Below, one piece after another: positions 12,190 through 20,796 of a DNA stretch of 64,000 nucleotides (the first letter of the stretch is position 1; the number at the start of each line of letters is the position of its first letter). The DNA is taken from positions 4,960,001 to 5,024,000 of the forward strand of contig JASJZC010000006.1 in NCBI GenBank assembly GCA_037178855.1, written 5' to 3'. Under the pieces are notes generated by a model, which saw only the letters and a list, made by a program, of their open reading frames with translations, did not search any database and was not told the DNA's origin. Both the position numbers and the translations under genes were made by a program. Source of the stretch: Oscheius sp. JU75 (taxonomy: Eukaryota; Nematoda; Chromadorea; Rhabditida; Rhabditidae).

Positions 12190-12992
12190 ATGCTCCCGCT
12201 GACCATCATCCTTCTCACCATCTGTGCTGCTGTGTCGAGCCTCCCTCCCAAAGGTTTGTACTCTCTTATATCTCCAAACCGTATAGATCTGCTTGACTTT
12301 TACCGAGCTGAAAGTATTACGGTAGGGATACCGAAACAATGCTATTACCAGTGGATTCCCACCTCTACTCGTGGGTTTTGGCTCAATTCGAGATGTTAGG
12401 CCGAAAAACCGTAGCGCTATCCAGAAATTTGCAGCAGTTTGAATGTGTTTTGCTTTAAAAATTTTGGGTCAAGTTTAGGGTGTTTAGTCACTTTTCCGTG
12501 AGTTTGAAACCTCTCATTACCTCAAAGTTTTCTATCCTCTCACCAATGATCACCGGAAAATGGTCTAAATCAACATGTTCAAGACCAGACACGTTCAAAA
12601 TAAGGTGGCAAGCCTAGACAAACAGATTTTGGCTGTTCTCTTTCCAAAAATTGTCCTTTCAGGCTGTACCTCCTGCAAGAACGTGTGGCAGGAGACTGTT
12701 CACGAGCATGCTGGAGAGATAAAACTGGAGAAGGTCATCGGATCGAAGGGCTGTTTTGTACAAAAGGCTACCTGCTCCCCTCTCGAACTTGACGGCTTCT
12801 CCTTCCTTCAGGTTCTAAGAGTATGGAGCTATCAATAGATCGAATTTGCAGCTGAATTTCGGTGCCACAGGCTTTGGCAAACAGGGAGCGCAGACAGTCG
12901 AATTCCAGTGCAATGAACGAGGACAGTGGACTCTGGAGCAGAGCGGCAGCAGCATGCTCGTGGTAGACACGATCTCCTGTCACTCGACCTAA
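12190..12992 (+). CDS. Secreted C6-domain-like cysteine protein (117 aa)
   Basis: Three exons (12190-12253, 12663-12811, 12852-12992) join in phase. The leader MLPLTIILLTICAAVSSLPP is a clear signal peptide. The mature part has six cysteines in the order CxxC...C...C...C...C, starting GCTSCKNVW, with GSKGCFVQKATC in the middle and a Gly-rich turn (FGATGFGKQG) before VEFQCNERGQW and a final ISC. This resembles the C6 module (DUF281-like) common in extracellular nematode proteins of unknown function. I judge this from cysteine spacing and the GxW turn, not from a search. The last 23 bp lie inside the left arm of the large inverted repeat, so a tail fragment of this gene also occurs in reverse at 20399-20421. 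Confidence 0.7.
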
Positions 12993-13394
12993 TAGACAAT
13001 TTACCCATCTGATTATGCGCAACGAAAAGATAATAACATCCCAAAGTGTCTCTCTTTATCACATGGGGAGAGACTCGAATAAACGCGGAGCAAGTTAATT
13101 TCTCTGTCTCTTTTTCTAGAACTGGCATACTACACTTTACAAAATTAGTTAGTTAACGAAAAGTCAGTGCGAGTTTTGTTCTCGAGTGCTGTCTTCTTTT
13201 CCCTGCATAACCAAATGGGGTCTAATTGGCGCTTCTCTCTTGTCTTGTCAGAAATTATCTCACGACAAATTTCAAAATAGTGCCAAAAAGCAAATTTCGC
13301 CTTTCACCTAGTTCTGCTTGCAGGATCTGACGGCAAACTATCAAGTATTATGAAGTACGAACTTTATTAGGACTGGGATGAACAAGTACAAAAA

Positions 13395-13946
13395 TTAGGC
13401 CTCAACCCATTCGAAGCGCTTGCGGATCTCCTCTTCCTCCTCGGGGGTGAAGTCGTTCTCGATGCAGTACATGGTACGCATCTCCTCCAAGGTATGTCCG
13501 TCGGCCATATTGGCAATTTTCTGAGTGATGATGTCGTGGAGACCTGGGATGTCCAGGTAGTTCGAGCCCTGAGTTATCTAATTTAGCTAGATCTTAAAAA
13601 AAGAACAAACCATGAGCAAGTCAAGGAGTTGAGCGCTGCTGACATTCAAGTAGTCTTTGTCAGCCTGAGACAGAACAAGTCGGGGATCCTCGTGGTCTTC
13701 TCTCGGCTTGTAGACTTCTCCACGGTGAGCCACACAGAAGTCAACAATCTTCTGCAGAGTCCAGCCATCCAGATTGTGAACAGGAATAGCTTCCTCGAGA
13801 CCGGGACTGTTGGCATCCTCAATTCCAAGATCCTCGACCATCTTCTTGATCAGATTCGACTGGAAGGCGGCATCTTCTTCGATCTTGATCTGTACTCCGT
13901 CTTTTGCTTCGAGGATGAAGGTCATCATCTTCTTGGGAGTAGACAT
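13395..13946 (-). CDS. SKP1: SKP1 (SCF ubiquitin-ligase adaptor), intact copy (169 aa)
   Basis: Two exons on the minus strand, 13611-13946 and 13395-13568, join in phase to 169 residues, close to the usual SKP1 length of about 163. SKP1 links cullin-1 to F-box proteins in SCF E3 ubiquitin ligases. The N-terminal BTB/POZ-like fold is visible from [18 protein letters not shown] through VPVHNLDGWTLQKIVDFC-type residues and ADKDYLNVSSAQLLDLL. The C-terminal F-box-binding helices follow as LDIPGLHDIITQKIANM and NDFTPEEEEEIRKRFEWV. Nematodes have many SKP1-related (skr) paralogues, so orthology to a particular one is not claimed. An AATAAA signal lies just past the stop. A second full copy (19447, frameshifted) and a third partial copy (15052-15340) lie nearby. 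Confidence 0.92.
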
Positions 13947-14063
13947 CTTCGTGATGAGAGAGGAGCAGGTGTGAATGAACTAATGAGAGCTGGGAGAGAC
14001 GCTATTGCAACAAAGATGCGTCGCTTCGGAAGAAGCGGCGTCTCATCTCCCTGATTATTGAGG

Positions 14064-14091
14064 CTTTTGTAGAACAGATGTTCTACAAAAG
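14064..14091. repeat. Perfect 13-bp hairpin at a rearrangement breakpoint
   Basis: CTTTTGTAGAACA and TGTTCTACAAAAG pair perfectly around a 2-nt loop, 120 bp upstream of the SKP1 start. The third partial SKP1 copy (15052-15340) stops matching inside this hairpin, after position 14069. The same hairpin is at 19302-19329 in the right arm. Confidence 0.85.
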
Positions 14092-14232
14092 AAGTAAGAA
14101 CAGAGTACATTGTGCAACTTGCTGGAGGTAATGTAAACTATAATAGGGAAAGTTGACAAACTTCATTGCATTCTGTTACAAGTATTTACATTCCTTTTTC
14201 TAGGCTACCCCTCGTTGTTCTGTTACTTGTTC

Positions 14233-15217
14233 CTAATACTGTAGAGCTGGATTCTGATCCAACTCCGGCGATCCCGTAACAATATCCCCATGTCTTTTGT
14301 GCAGCTCAGCTCCTTTTTTCCGTCTCTGTTCTCCGTCCATAAAGAGCAGTTCGACTTCCTCAATAGTGTAATTCCTTGTCTCCGGAACACAGAATATGAC
14401 AAATACCAATGCGACACAAGTGATTCCAAAGTACAGAAAGAAGGTGCCTGAATCTCGACAATTTCAGAACTTGTGCGGAGCTGTACCGTATTTTGTGATG
14501 GCTTGTGTCAGAGAGAGGAAGGTGAGTGAAATGACAAGGTTGAATATCCAGTTGACTGCTGTAGAAATGGAAACACAGGTTCCTCGAGCCCAGAGAGGAT
14601 AGAATTCAGCGTTGAGGACCCAAGGAAGAGGGGCATAACCTGGAGCACGACATAAAATGACTAATTCGGTCTCACCAACCTGTGCTGAAGAAGGATAGAT
14701 AAACAATCATCAGAACAATGGGGATTGCAGTGAAACGACTGTGACAGAATCCTGAGAGGAATTCAGCAGTGCTGTGGACATCTGGATTAGTGATATTGGC
14801 ACAGGGACCGGCCCCCAGTTGAAGTCCATCCTGCGCCGGGAGACAATAGCCGCCAGCTGACTCTGTCTGACAGAAACCGCAATGCTCATTGGTTACGCAA
14901 GAGTCACAGTTGCTGAAGAAGAGTCCACGTCAGAATTTCAAGCACACTTACCTAAAGTCAAAGCAGTGACTCTGGACAGAGGACGTGACGTTGGTAACTG
15001 GACTCAGAGCCAAAACACTGTCCTTATTGATGACCAAAAAAGCTCCACCCTCAGGAATAGCTTCCTCGAGACCGGGACTGTTGGCATCCTCAATTCCAAG
15101 ATCCTCGACCATCTTCTTGATCAGATTCGACTGGAAGGCGGCATCTTCTTCGATCTTGATCTGTACTCCGTCTTTTGCTTCGAGGATGAAGGTCATCATC
15201 TTCTTGGGAGTAGACAT
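14233..15217 (-). CDS. Chimeric reading frame: SKP1 N-terminus fused in frame to HMIT C-terminal half (288 aa)
   Basis: Starting at the ATG of the third SKP1 copy (15215-15217), the frame runs through SKP1 residues 1-55 (to EEAIP). At 15050/15051 it passes directly and in frame into the HMIT transporter at [10 protein letters not shown]. The remaining HMIT exons follow on the same strand with their splice sites: 14952-15217, 14680-14912, 14487-14639, 14233-14447. The total is 867 nt, exactly 289 codons with the stop. The product would join half of the SKP1 BTB-like fold to the extracellular Cys loop and the last transmembrane helices of the transporter. It would use 123 bp of SKP1 5' flank (15218-15340). 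No known function can be inferred. It may be a transcribed rearrangement product or a by-product of assembly. The open frame is seen directly; expression is unknown. Confidence 0.6.
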
Positions 15218-15340
15218 CTTCGTGATGAGAGAGGAGCAGGTGTGAATGAACTAATGAGAGCTGGGAGAGACGCTATTGCAACAAAGATGCGTCGCTTCGG
15301 AAGAAGCGGCGTCTCATCTCCCTGATTATTGAGGCTTTTG
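15052..15340 (-). repeat. Third, partial copy of the SKP1 5' region (289 bp)
   Basis: Identical by eye to 13781-14069 in the same orientation, offset 1271. It contains 123 bp of 5' flank plus codons 1-55. One edge abuts HMIT sequence with a single intervening base (15051). The other edge lies where the original continues into the 14064-14091 hairpin. Sequence beyond 15340 is unrelated to the arms. Confidence 0.93.
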
Positions 15341-17057
15341 AACGTCAACTCGAAGCCCGAGCTTCTGAGATACTGTAAAAGCAGGGAGATATTAAACAGA
15401 AACTCGGGACTCAAACGGAAATTAGTTGAACAATGTAAGCCACGCTCCTCTTCTTCGTTAACTACTTGTAATGATTGCAAGCGTCAAAAGCTGGGCCCCA
15501 GGAACTTACAATTCGACCGGTTTTCGATGTAAGAACATTAACACATTGAAACAGATACAAATCGGGTTCACGTGCCGCAGCTGGAACTATCAATAACTGA
15601 CACACCTATCAGTTCGACCAATCTTTCCCTTATATCGAGTCTGTCCATTCCACTTGTACCTTCTCCATGTTTTTTTTTTAACATGCTCAGTGATTACTAT
15701 TTTGAAAAGAACACGAGTATAAGATGTTTGTGTATCTTGGACACATGAGCCAATAGGCAAACTTGAGCCACCCTCGACTATGATTTTTATTGTTTTCCCG
15801 GCCGGTTTTAAATGTGTTCCTCTCCGACCGACATTCTATCAAGTGCCATTCACCAAAAAAACCAATTTGTCCTGTCACTCTTTCTTTTTTTTGTCACCGT
15901 CACAAACCCTGCTAACTTATGCTCGGTTGCGATCGACATCCGTTAATCTTTGTTGACACTCGAGTAGTGCTCGGTTTCTATTCTCTCTCCCCTGCTGCAG
16001 CTCAATTATAAAGCAGGGTTTCTTGCTCTCATGACCGGGGACGCAAATAGCATCGGGTTGGGAGGGTCTATTGTGGGAATTATGAGTCAGCCGAACCGTG
16101 ATTATACCAACGAATTCTAATGGTGCTTATTCCGTTATTGTATTCTTAAAGGGCAGTTTCTGTTTATTTTGTTAGAGTCAGAGGCTTCCCAGATAGAAGA
16201 ACAGCTAGGCTATGAAGGAGCTCATTCCTTCTCGTATGTAGCTTCACCCTGTTCTCAATTCAAAATCACTTTAGGTTGTGAAGAGAATGATTGCAAAACG
16301 AGCAAGAATCAGGCTCATGAGGGCTTCGCAACTGCTCAATCATCGTTATTTGACGGCTCTTAAAAAGGCAGATATCCTACCTTTATCCTCCGATTTTCGG
16401 CCTCTTCTATTCAGCACTGCTTCTGAATCATTCCGTTTTCTCTCCTGACTTGCATACCGAATCACTGTGTGAATTCTCCCTCCTTCTAATTGCAGAAAAC
16501 TACCGTATATCTCCTCTGACTTTAGCGCGTGATTCCAATTAGAAGAACTTCTTGTGTTCTCCTTCTTCCTCTCTAATTGCTCTTGCCACGTGGATAGAGA
16601 ACTTCGGAGCAATTTTATTAGAAGCATCTTGCAACTTTGTGGAAGAACCAGAGACTAGGATTTAGCAGCTTACAATGTTTTGTTACCTTTTCGCACGACC
16701 AAGGATTACCGAATGGAAAGGGAATCGCGAAAAAAAACAAAAGACTGGTTTTCAATCTCTATTGGAAACAGTTTTAGACAACTTTCCCTCTGATACCCGG
16801 AAATAGTCCGTAGCAGTTTTATTTGTCTCCCATTTACAAACCGAATCTGTTGTTCCAATACAGTCCGTCTGTTTCTGGTTGATTTTGACTCACATTGTGA
16901 TTTGTCAGTTCCTCTGTGTACGCATTCACATGTCAAAACAGCCTGTTTTGCTGTTTTTCTACCATTTTATTTGGCATTCACTAGCCCCACTTGCAGATTT
17001 CTAAAGAACACATTTCCCTCTAACGCACTGGCTCCTCCCACCTGATTCACACTATTC
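15341..17057. other. Spacer of the inverted repeat upstream of the HMIT gene
   Basis: No supported gene. It probably includes the HMIT promoter and 5' flank. TATA-like ATTATAAA lies near 16007, followed by TTTCTTGCTCTC. A stretch around 16180-16340 has short open frames without recognisable protein features. Confidence 0.4.
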
Positions 17058-19160
17058 ATGGTCCAAATCAACGTGGTTAGTTTATCTTTCCCTTATCGAA
17101 AAAGAAAGTTTCCCAGGTAAAAACCGGTGATGGGAACGGTGACCGACCAGAGTCCGTTCCTCACGTCGGATCCTATGTCTATATTCTGGCGTTTAGTGCT
17201 GTGATTGGAGGATTTCTTTTCGGATATGACACGGGTATCGTATCTTCGGCCATGCTCTATGTGCCTAAGAGCAAGCAGATGAAACCAATGAACAATATCT
17301 GGCAGGAGGTCATTGTTTCTGTTACACCAGGTGAGTTCCAGGAAATATTTGGACCATTCCTTTATAGGCTTCGCTGCTGTTGGAGCCCTACTTTCGGGAC
17401 CAGCCTCGGATCGTCTCGGTCGCAAGAAAATAATCATCGGTTCCAGCTTTATCTTCTTCATTGGCGCCCTTATCTGCGGAATCGCCATCAATAAAGTCAT
17501 GTTAGTAATAGGTCGAGTCTTTCTAGGAGTGGCCATCGGTACCAAATATTCTTAATACACAAGTATAAAAACTTCAGGCTTTGCCTCTATGATCGTTCCA
17601 GTATATGTTGGGGAAGCATCCCCTTCCCATATTCGAGGTCGACTGGTCACTGGATTCCAACTAATGATCACTTTTGGTCTCCTCGCTGCCAATATTTTTG
17701 CTGGAGGATTCAGTTATTTGGATCCAGAAGAAGTTGGATGGAGACTGATGCTTGGCTTTGCTGCGATTCCAGCCGCGGTTCAATTCATATTGTTCTTCTT
17801 CCTACCGGAAAGTCCTCGCTGGCTATATGAAAACAATCGGAAGGAAGAGGCTGAAGAAGTTGTGAGGAAGATCTATTCTGATAACAAGGAGTGGGTTGAC
17901 TACGAGCTCGGAGAAATAGCCAATGCCCAAGAGCAGGAGGCCAAGGATTCTGCTCATCTGCATGGCCAATCTGTTCTTTGGAGAGTCATGACCACTGTTC
18001 ATGTCCGGAAGGCTCTGCTGATTGGGTGCATGCTGCAGATGTTCCAACAATTGTCGGGAATCAACACAATTATGTAAGCTCGAGTTAAAGATACTGAACA
18101 TAATGTTTTCCAGGTACTACACGGGAAAAATCATCCAGTCTTCTGGAATTCGAGACAACCACACTGTCATTTGGATCTCCGTTGGAGTTTCTTGTACGAA
18201 AGTTTTCCAAAGCAAATGATTCCTTGTGTTCAGCTGTCAACTTCTTCTGTACATTCATTCCACTTTATCTGATCGAACGTGTCGGAAGAAGGGTTCTCCT
18301 GATAGTCTCTGTGACCGGTGTCGGAATAACTCTAGCTCTTATGGGTGGAGCTTTTTTGGTCATCAATAAGGACAGTGTTTTGGCTCTGAGTCCAGTTACC
18401 AACGTCACGTCCTCTGTCCAGAGTCACTGCTTTGACTTTAGGTAAGTGTGCTTGAAATTCTGACGTGGACTCTTCTTCAGCAACTGTGACTCTTGCGTAA
18501 CCAATGAGCATTGCGGTTTCTGTCAGACAGAGTCAGCTGGCGGCTATTGTCTCCCGGCGCAGGATGGACTTCAACTGGGGGCCGGTCCCTGTGCCAATAT
18601 CACTAATCCAGATGTCCACAGCACTGCTGAATTCCTCTCAGGATTCTGTCACAGTCGTTTCACTGCAATCCCCATTGTTCTGATGATTGTTTATCTATCC
18701 TTCTTCAGCACAGGTTGGTGAGACCGAATTAGTCATTTTATGTCGTGCTCCAGGTTATGCCCCTCTTCCTTGGGTCCTCAACGCTGAATTCTATCCTCTC
18801 TGGGCTCGAGGAACCTGTGTTTCCATTTCTACAGCAGTCAACTGGATATTCAACCTTGTCATTTCACTCACCTTCCTCTCTCTGACACAAGCCATCACAA
18901 AATACGGTACAGCTCCGCACAAGTTCTGAAATTGTCGAGATTCAGGCACCTTCTTTCTGTACTTTGGAATCACTTGTGTCGCATTGGTATTTGTCATATT
19001 CTGTGTTCCGGAGACAAGGAATTACACTATTGAGGAAGTCGAACTGCTCTTTATGGACGGAGAACAGAGACGGAAAAAAGGAGCTGAGCTGCACAAAAGA
19101 CATGGGGATATTGTTACGGGATCGCCGGAGTTGGATCAGAATCCAGCTCTACAGTATTAG
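17058..19160 (+). CDS. hmit-1: HMIT-type proton/myo-inositol (sugar) transporter, SLC2A13-like (595 aa)
   Basis: Nine exons join in phase: 17058-17075, 17117-17330, 17368-17538, 17578-18073, 18114-18193, 18234-18441, 18481-18713, 18754-18906, 18946-19160. Major-facilitator sugar-porter hallmarks appear in order: [16 protein letters not shown] in helix 1, DRLGRKK after helix 2, [22 protein letters not shown] at the end of helix 6, [16 protein letters not shown] in helix 7, ERVGRR, and VPETRN after helix 12. The HMIT group is identified by the large extracellular loop between helices 9 and 10, with paired cysteines ([15 protein letters not shown]...GYCLP). Animal HMITs import myo-inositol with protons at the plasma membrane. 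Whether this one prefers inositol is inferred from the loop. Sequence from 18343 onward is duplicated in reverse in the left arm, without its 5' exons. Confidence 0.92.
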
Positions 19161-19301
19161 GAACAAGTAACAGAACAACGAGGGGTAGCCTAGAAAAAGG
19201 AATGTAAATACTTGTAACAGAATGCAATGAAGTTTGTCAACTTTCCCTATTATAGTTTACATTACCTCCAGCAAGTTGCACAATGTACTCTGTTCTTACT
19301 T

Positions 19302-19329
19302 CTTTTGTAGAACATCTGTTCTACAAAAG
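19302..19329. repeat. Perfect 13-bp hairpin, right-arm copy
   Basis: The mirror of the hairpin at 14064-14091. It lies between the HMIT stop and the right-arm SKP1 start. Confidence 0.8.
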
Positions 19330-19446
19330 CCTCAATAATCAGGGAGATGAGACGCCGCTTCTTCCGAAGCGACGCATCTTTGTTGCAATAGCGTCTCTCC
19401 CAGCTCTCATTAGTTCATTCACACCTGCTCCTCTCTCATCACGAAG

Positions 19447-19996
19447 ATGTCTACTCCCAAGAAGATGATGACCTTCATCCTCGAAGCAAAAGACGGAGTA
19501 CAGATCAAGATCGAAGAAGATGCCGCCTTCCAGTCGAATCTGATCAAGAAGATGGTCGAGGATCTTGGAATTGAGGATGCCAACAGTCCCGGTCTCGAGG
19601 AAGCTATTCCTGTTCACAATCTGGATGGCTGGACTCTGCAGAAGATTGTTGACTTCTGTGTGGCTCACCGTGGAGAAGTCTACAAGCCGAGAGAAGACCA
19701 CGAGGATCCCCGACTTGTTCTGTCTCAGGCTGACAAAGACTACTTGAATGTCAGCAGCGCTCAACTCCTTGACTTGCTCATGGTTTGTTCTTTTTTAAGA
19801 TCTAGCTAAATTAGATAACTCAGGGCTCGAACTACCTGGACATCCCAGGTCTCCACGACATCATCACTCAGAAAATTGCCAATATGGCCGACGGACATAC
19901 CTTGGAGGAGATGCGTACCATGTACTGCATCGAGAACGACTTCACCCCGAGGAGGAAGAGGAGATCCGCAAGCGCTTCGAATGGGTTGAGGCCTAA
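19447..19996 (+). pseudogene. SKP1 second copy with one-base frameshift in exon 2
   Basis: Exon 1 (19447-19782) is identical to the intact minus-strand SKP1 and the splice sites are kept. In exon 2 the run of five C becomes four (19945-19948). After NDFT the frame changes to PRRKRRS and runs past the normal stop, so the last F-box-binding helix is lost. A second one-base difference (T6 for A7) lies in the intron. Because both differences are homopolymer length changes in otherwise identical sequence, this may be a sequencing error in a functional duplicate rather than a true pseudogene. Confidence 0.8.
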
Positions 19997-20414
19997 TTTT
20001 TGTACTTGTTCATCCCAGTCCTAATAAAGTTCGTACTTCATAATACTTGATAGTTTGCCGTCAGATCCTGCAAGCAGAACTAGGTGAAAGGCGAAATTTG
20101 CTTTTTGGCACTATTTTGAAATTTGTCGTGAGATAATTTCTGACAAGACAAGAGAGAAGCGCCAATTAGACCCCATTTGGTTATGCAGGGAAAAGAAGAC
20201 AGCACTCGAGAACAAAACTCGCACTGACTTTTCGTTAACTAACTAATTTTGTAAAGTGTAGTATGCCAGTTCTAGAAAAAGAGACAGAGAAATTAACTTG
20301 CTCCGCGTTTATTCGAGTCTCTCCCCATGTGATAAAGAGAGACACTTTGGGATGTTATTATCTTTTCGTTGCGCATAATCAGATGGGTAAATTGTCTATT
20401 AGGTCGAGTGACAG

Positions 20415-20540
20415 GAGATCGCAAGCGTTTCGGATAGGTCGAGGTTCAATTTGTTTGCTTCTGTCATGTTACTTGCTCATTCCGTTTCCAATAAACTTAC
20501 AAATAATACTTCATATCAAGGGATCCAAGAGGCAGTCATT
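20415..20540 (+). pseudogene. Degenerate SKP1-like 3' tail adjoining the right arm
   Basis: Just past the arm, GATCGCAAGCGTTTCGGATAGG resembles the SKP1 end GATCCGCAAGCGCTTCGAATGGG, with one missing base and a Trp codon turned into TAG. The following sequence also aligns loosely with the SKP1 3' UTR, including CCAATAAACTT versus CCTAATAAAGTT. This suggests a diverged skr paralogue tail sits at the outer breakpoint. The similarity was judged by eye. Confidence 0.45.
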
Positions 20541-20796
20541 CTCAGACAATGTGCTAACAATTAGTCTCCTCTCGCTCTTTGTTACACCTCTGTTCCTTCA
20601 AGCCGAGGCGGCGTGAGAATTTCTCGCCTGGGGCTGACCACTTAATACACCTAAATCTAATTAGCGCATTCCTGCTCACTCTCCGGACCGAGTTTACAAC
20701 CCCATCCAACGAATCCGAAATCTATTATCTCGATAACAGCTGTTCCCGCTATTTCTGTTCTCTGCCTCCACTTGTTCCCACAACCTCTGGGAATAA

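Larger units (their letters stand above)
12970..15050 (+). repeat. Left arm of a large inverted repeat (about 2.08 kb)
   Basis: This segment is the reverse complement of 18343-20421. Paired positions sum to 33393 over most of the length and to 33391 at the outer end. The only differences I found are two homopolymer length changes: A7 at 13596-13602 versus T6 at 19791-19796, and G5 at 13443-13447 versus C4 at 19945-19948. It carries the last 23 bp of the C6 gene, all of SKP1 and the 3' half of the HMIT transporter gene. The spacer between arms is 15051-18342. Confidence 0.95.
18343..20421 (+). repeat. Right arm of the large inverted repeat
   Basis: Reverse complement of 12970-15050. The inner edge is inside HMIT exon 6 at GGTGGAGC. 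The outer edge is after 23 bp of reversed C6-gene tail. At the outer edge the match switches, through a shared GAGATC-like word, to a degenerate SKP1-like tail. Confidence 0.95.

Noticed and set aside
7198-16092. Shared 12-mer TATGAGTCAGCC (AP-1-like) upstream of the CYSTM-like gene (7198) and HMIT (16081)
   Set aside because: Identical 12-mers are expected many times by chance in 64 kb, and the flanking bases do not extend the match convincingly.
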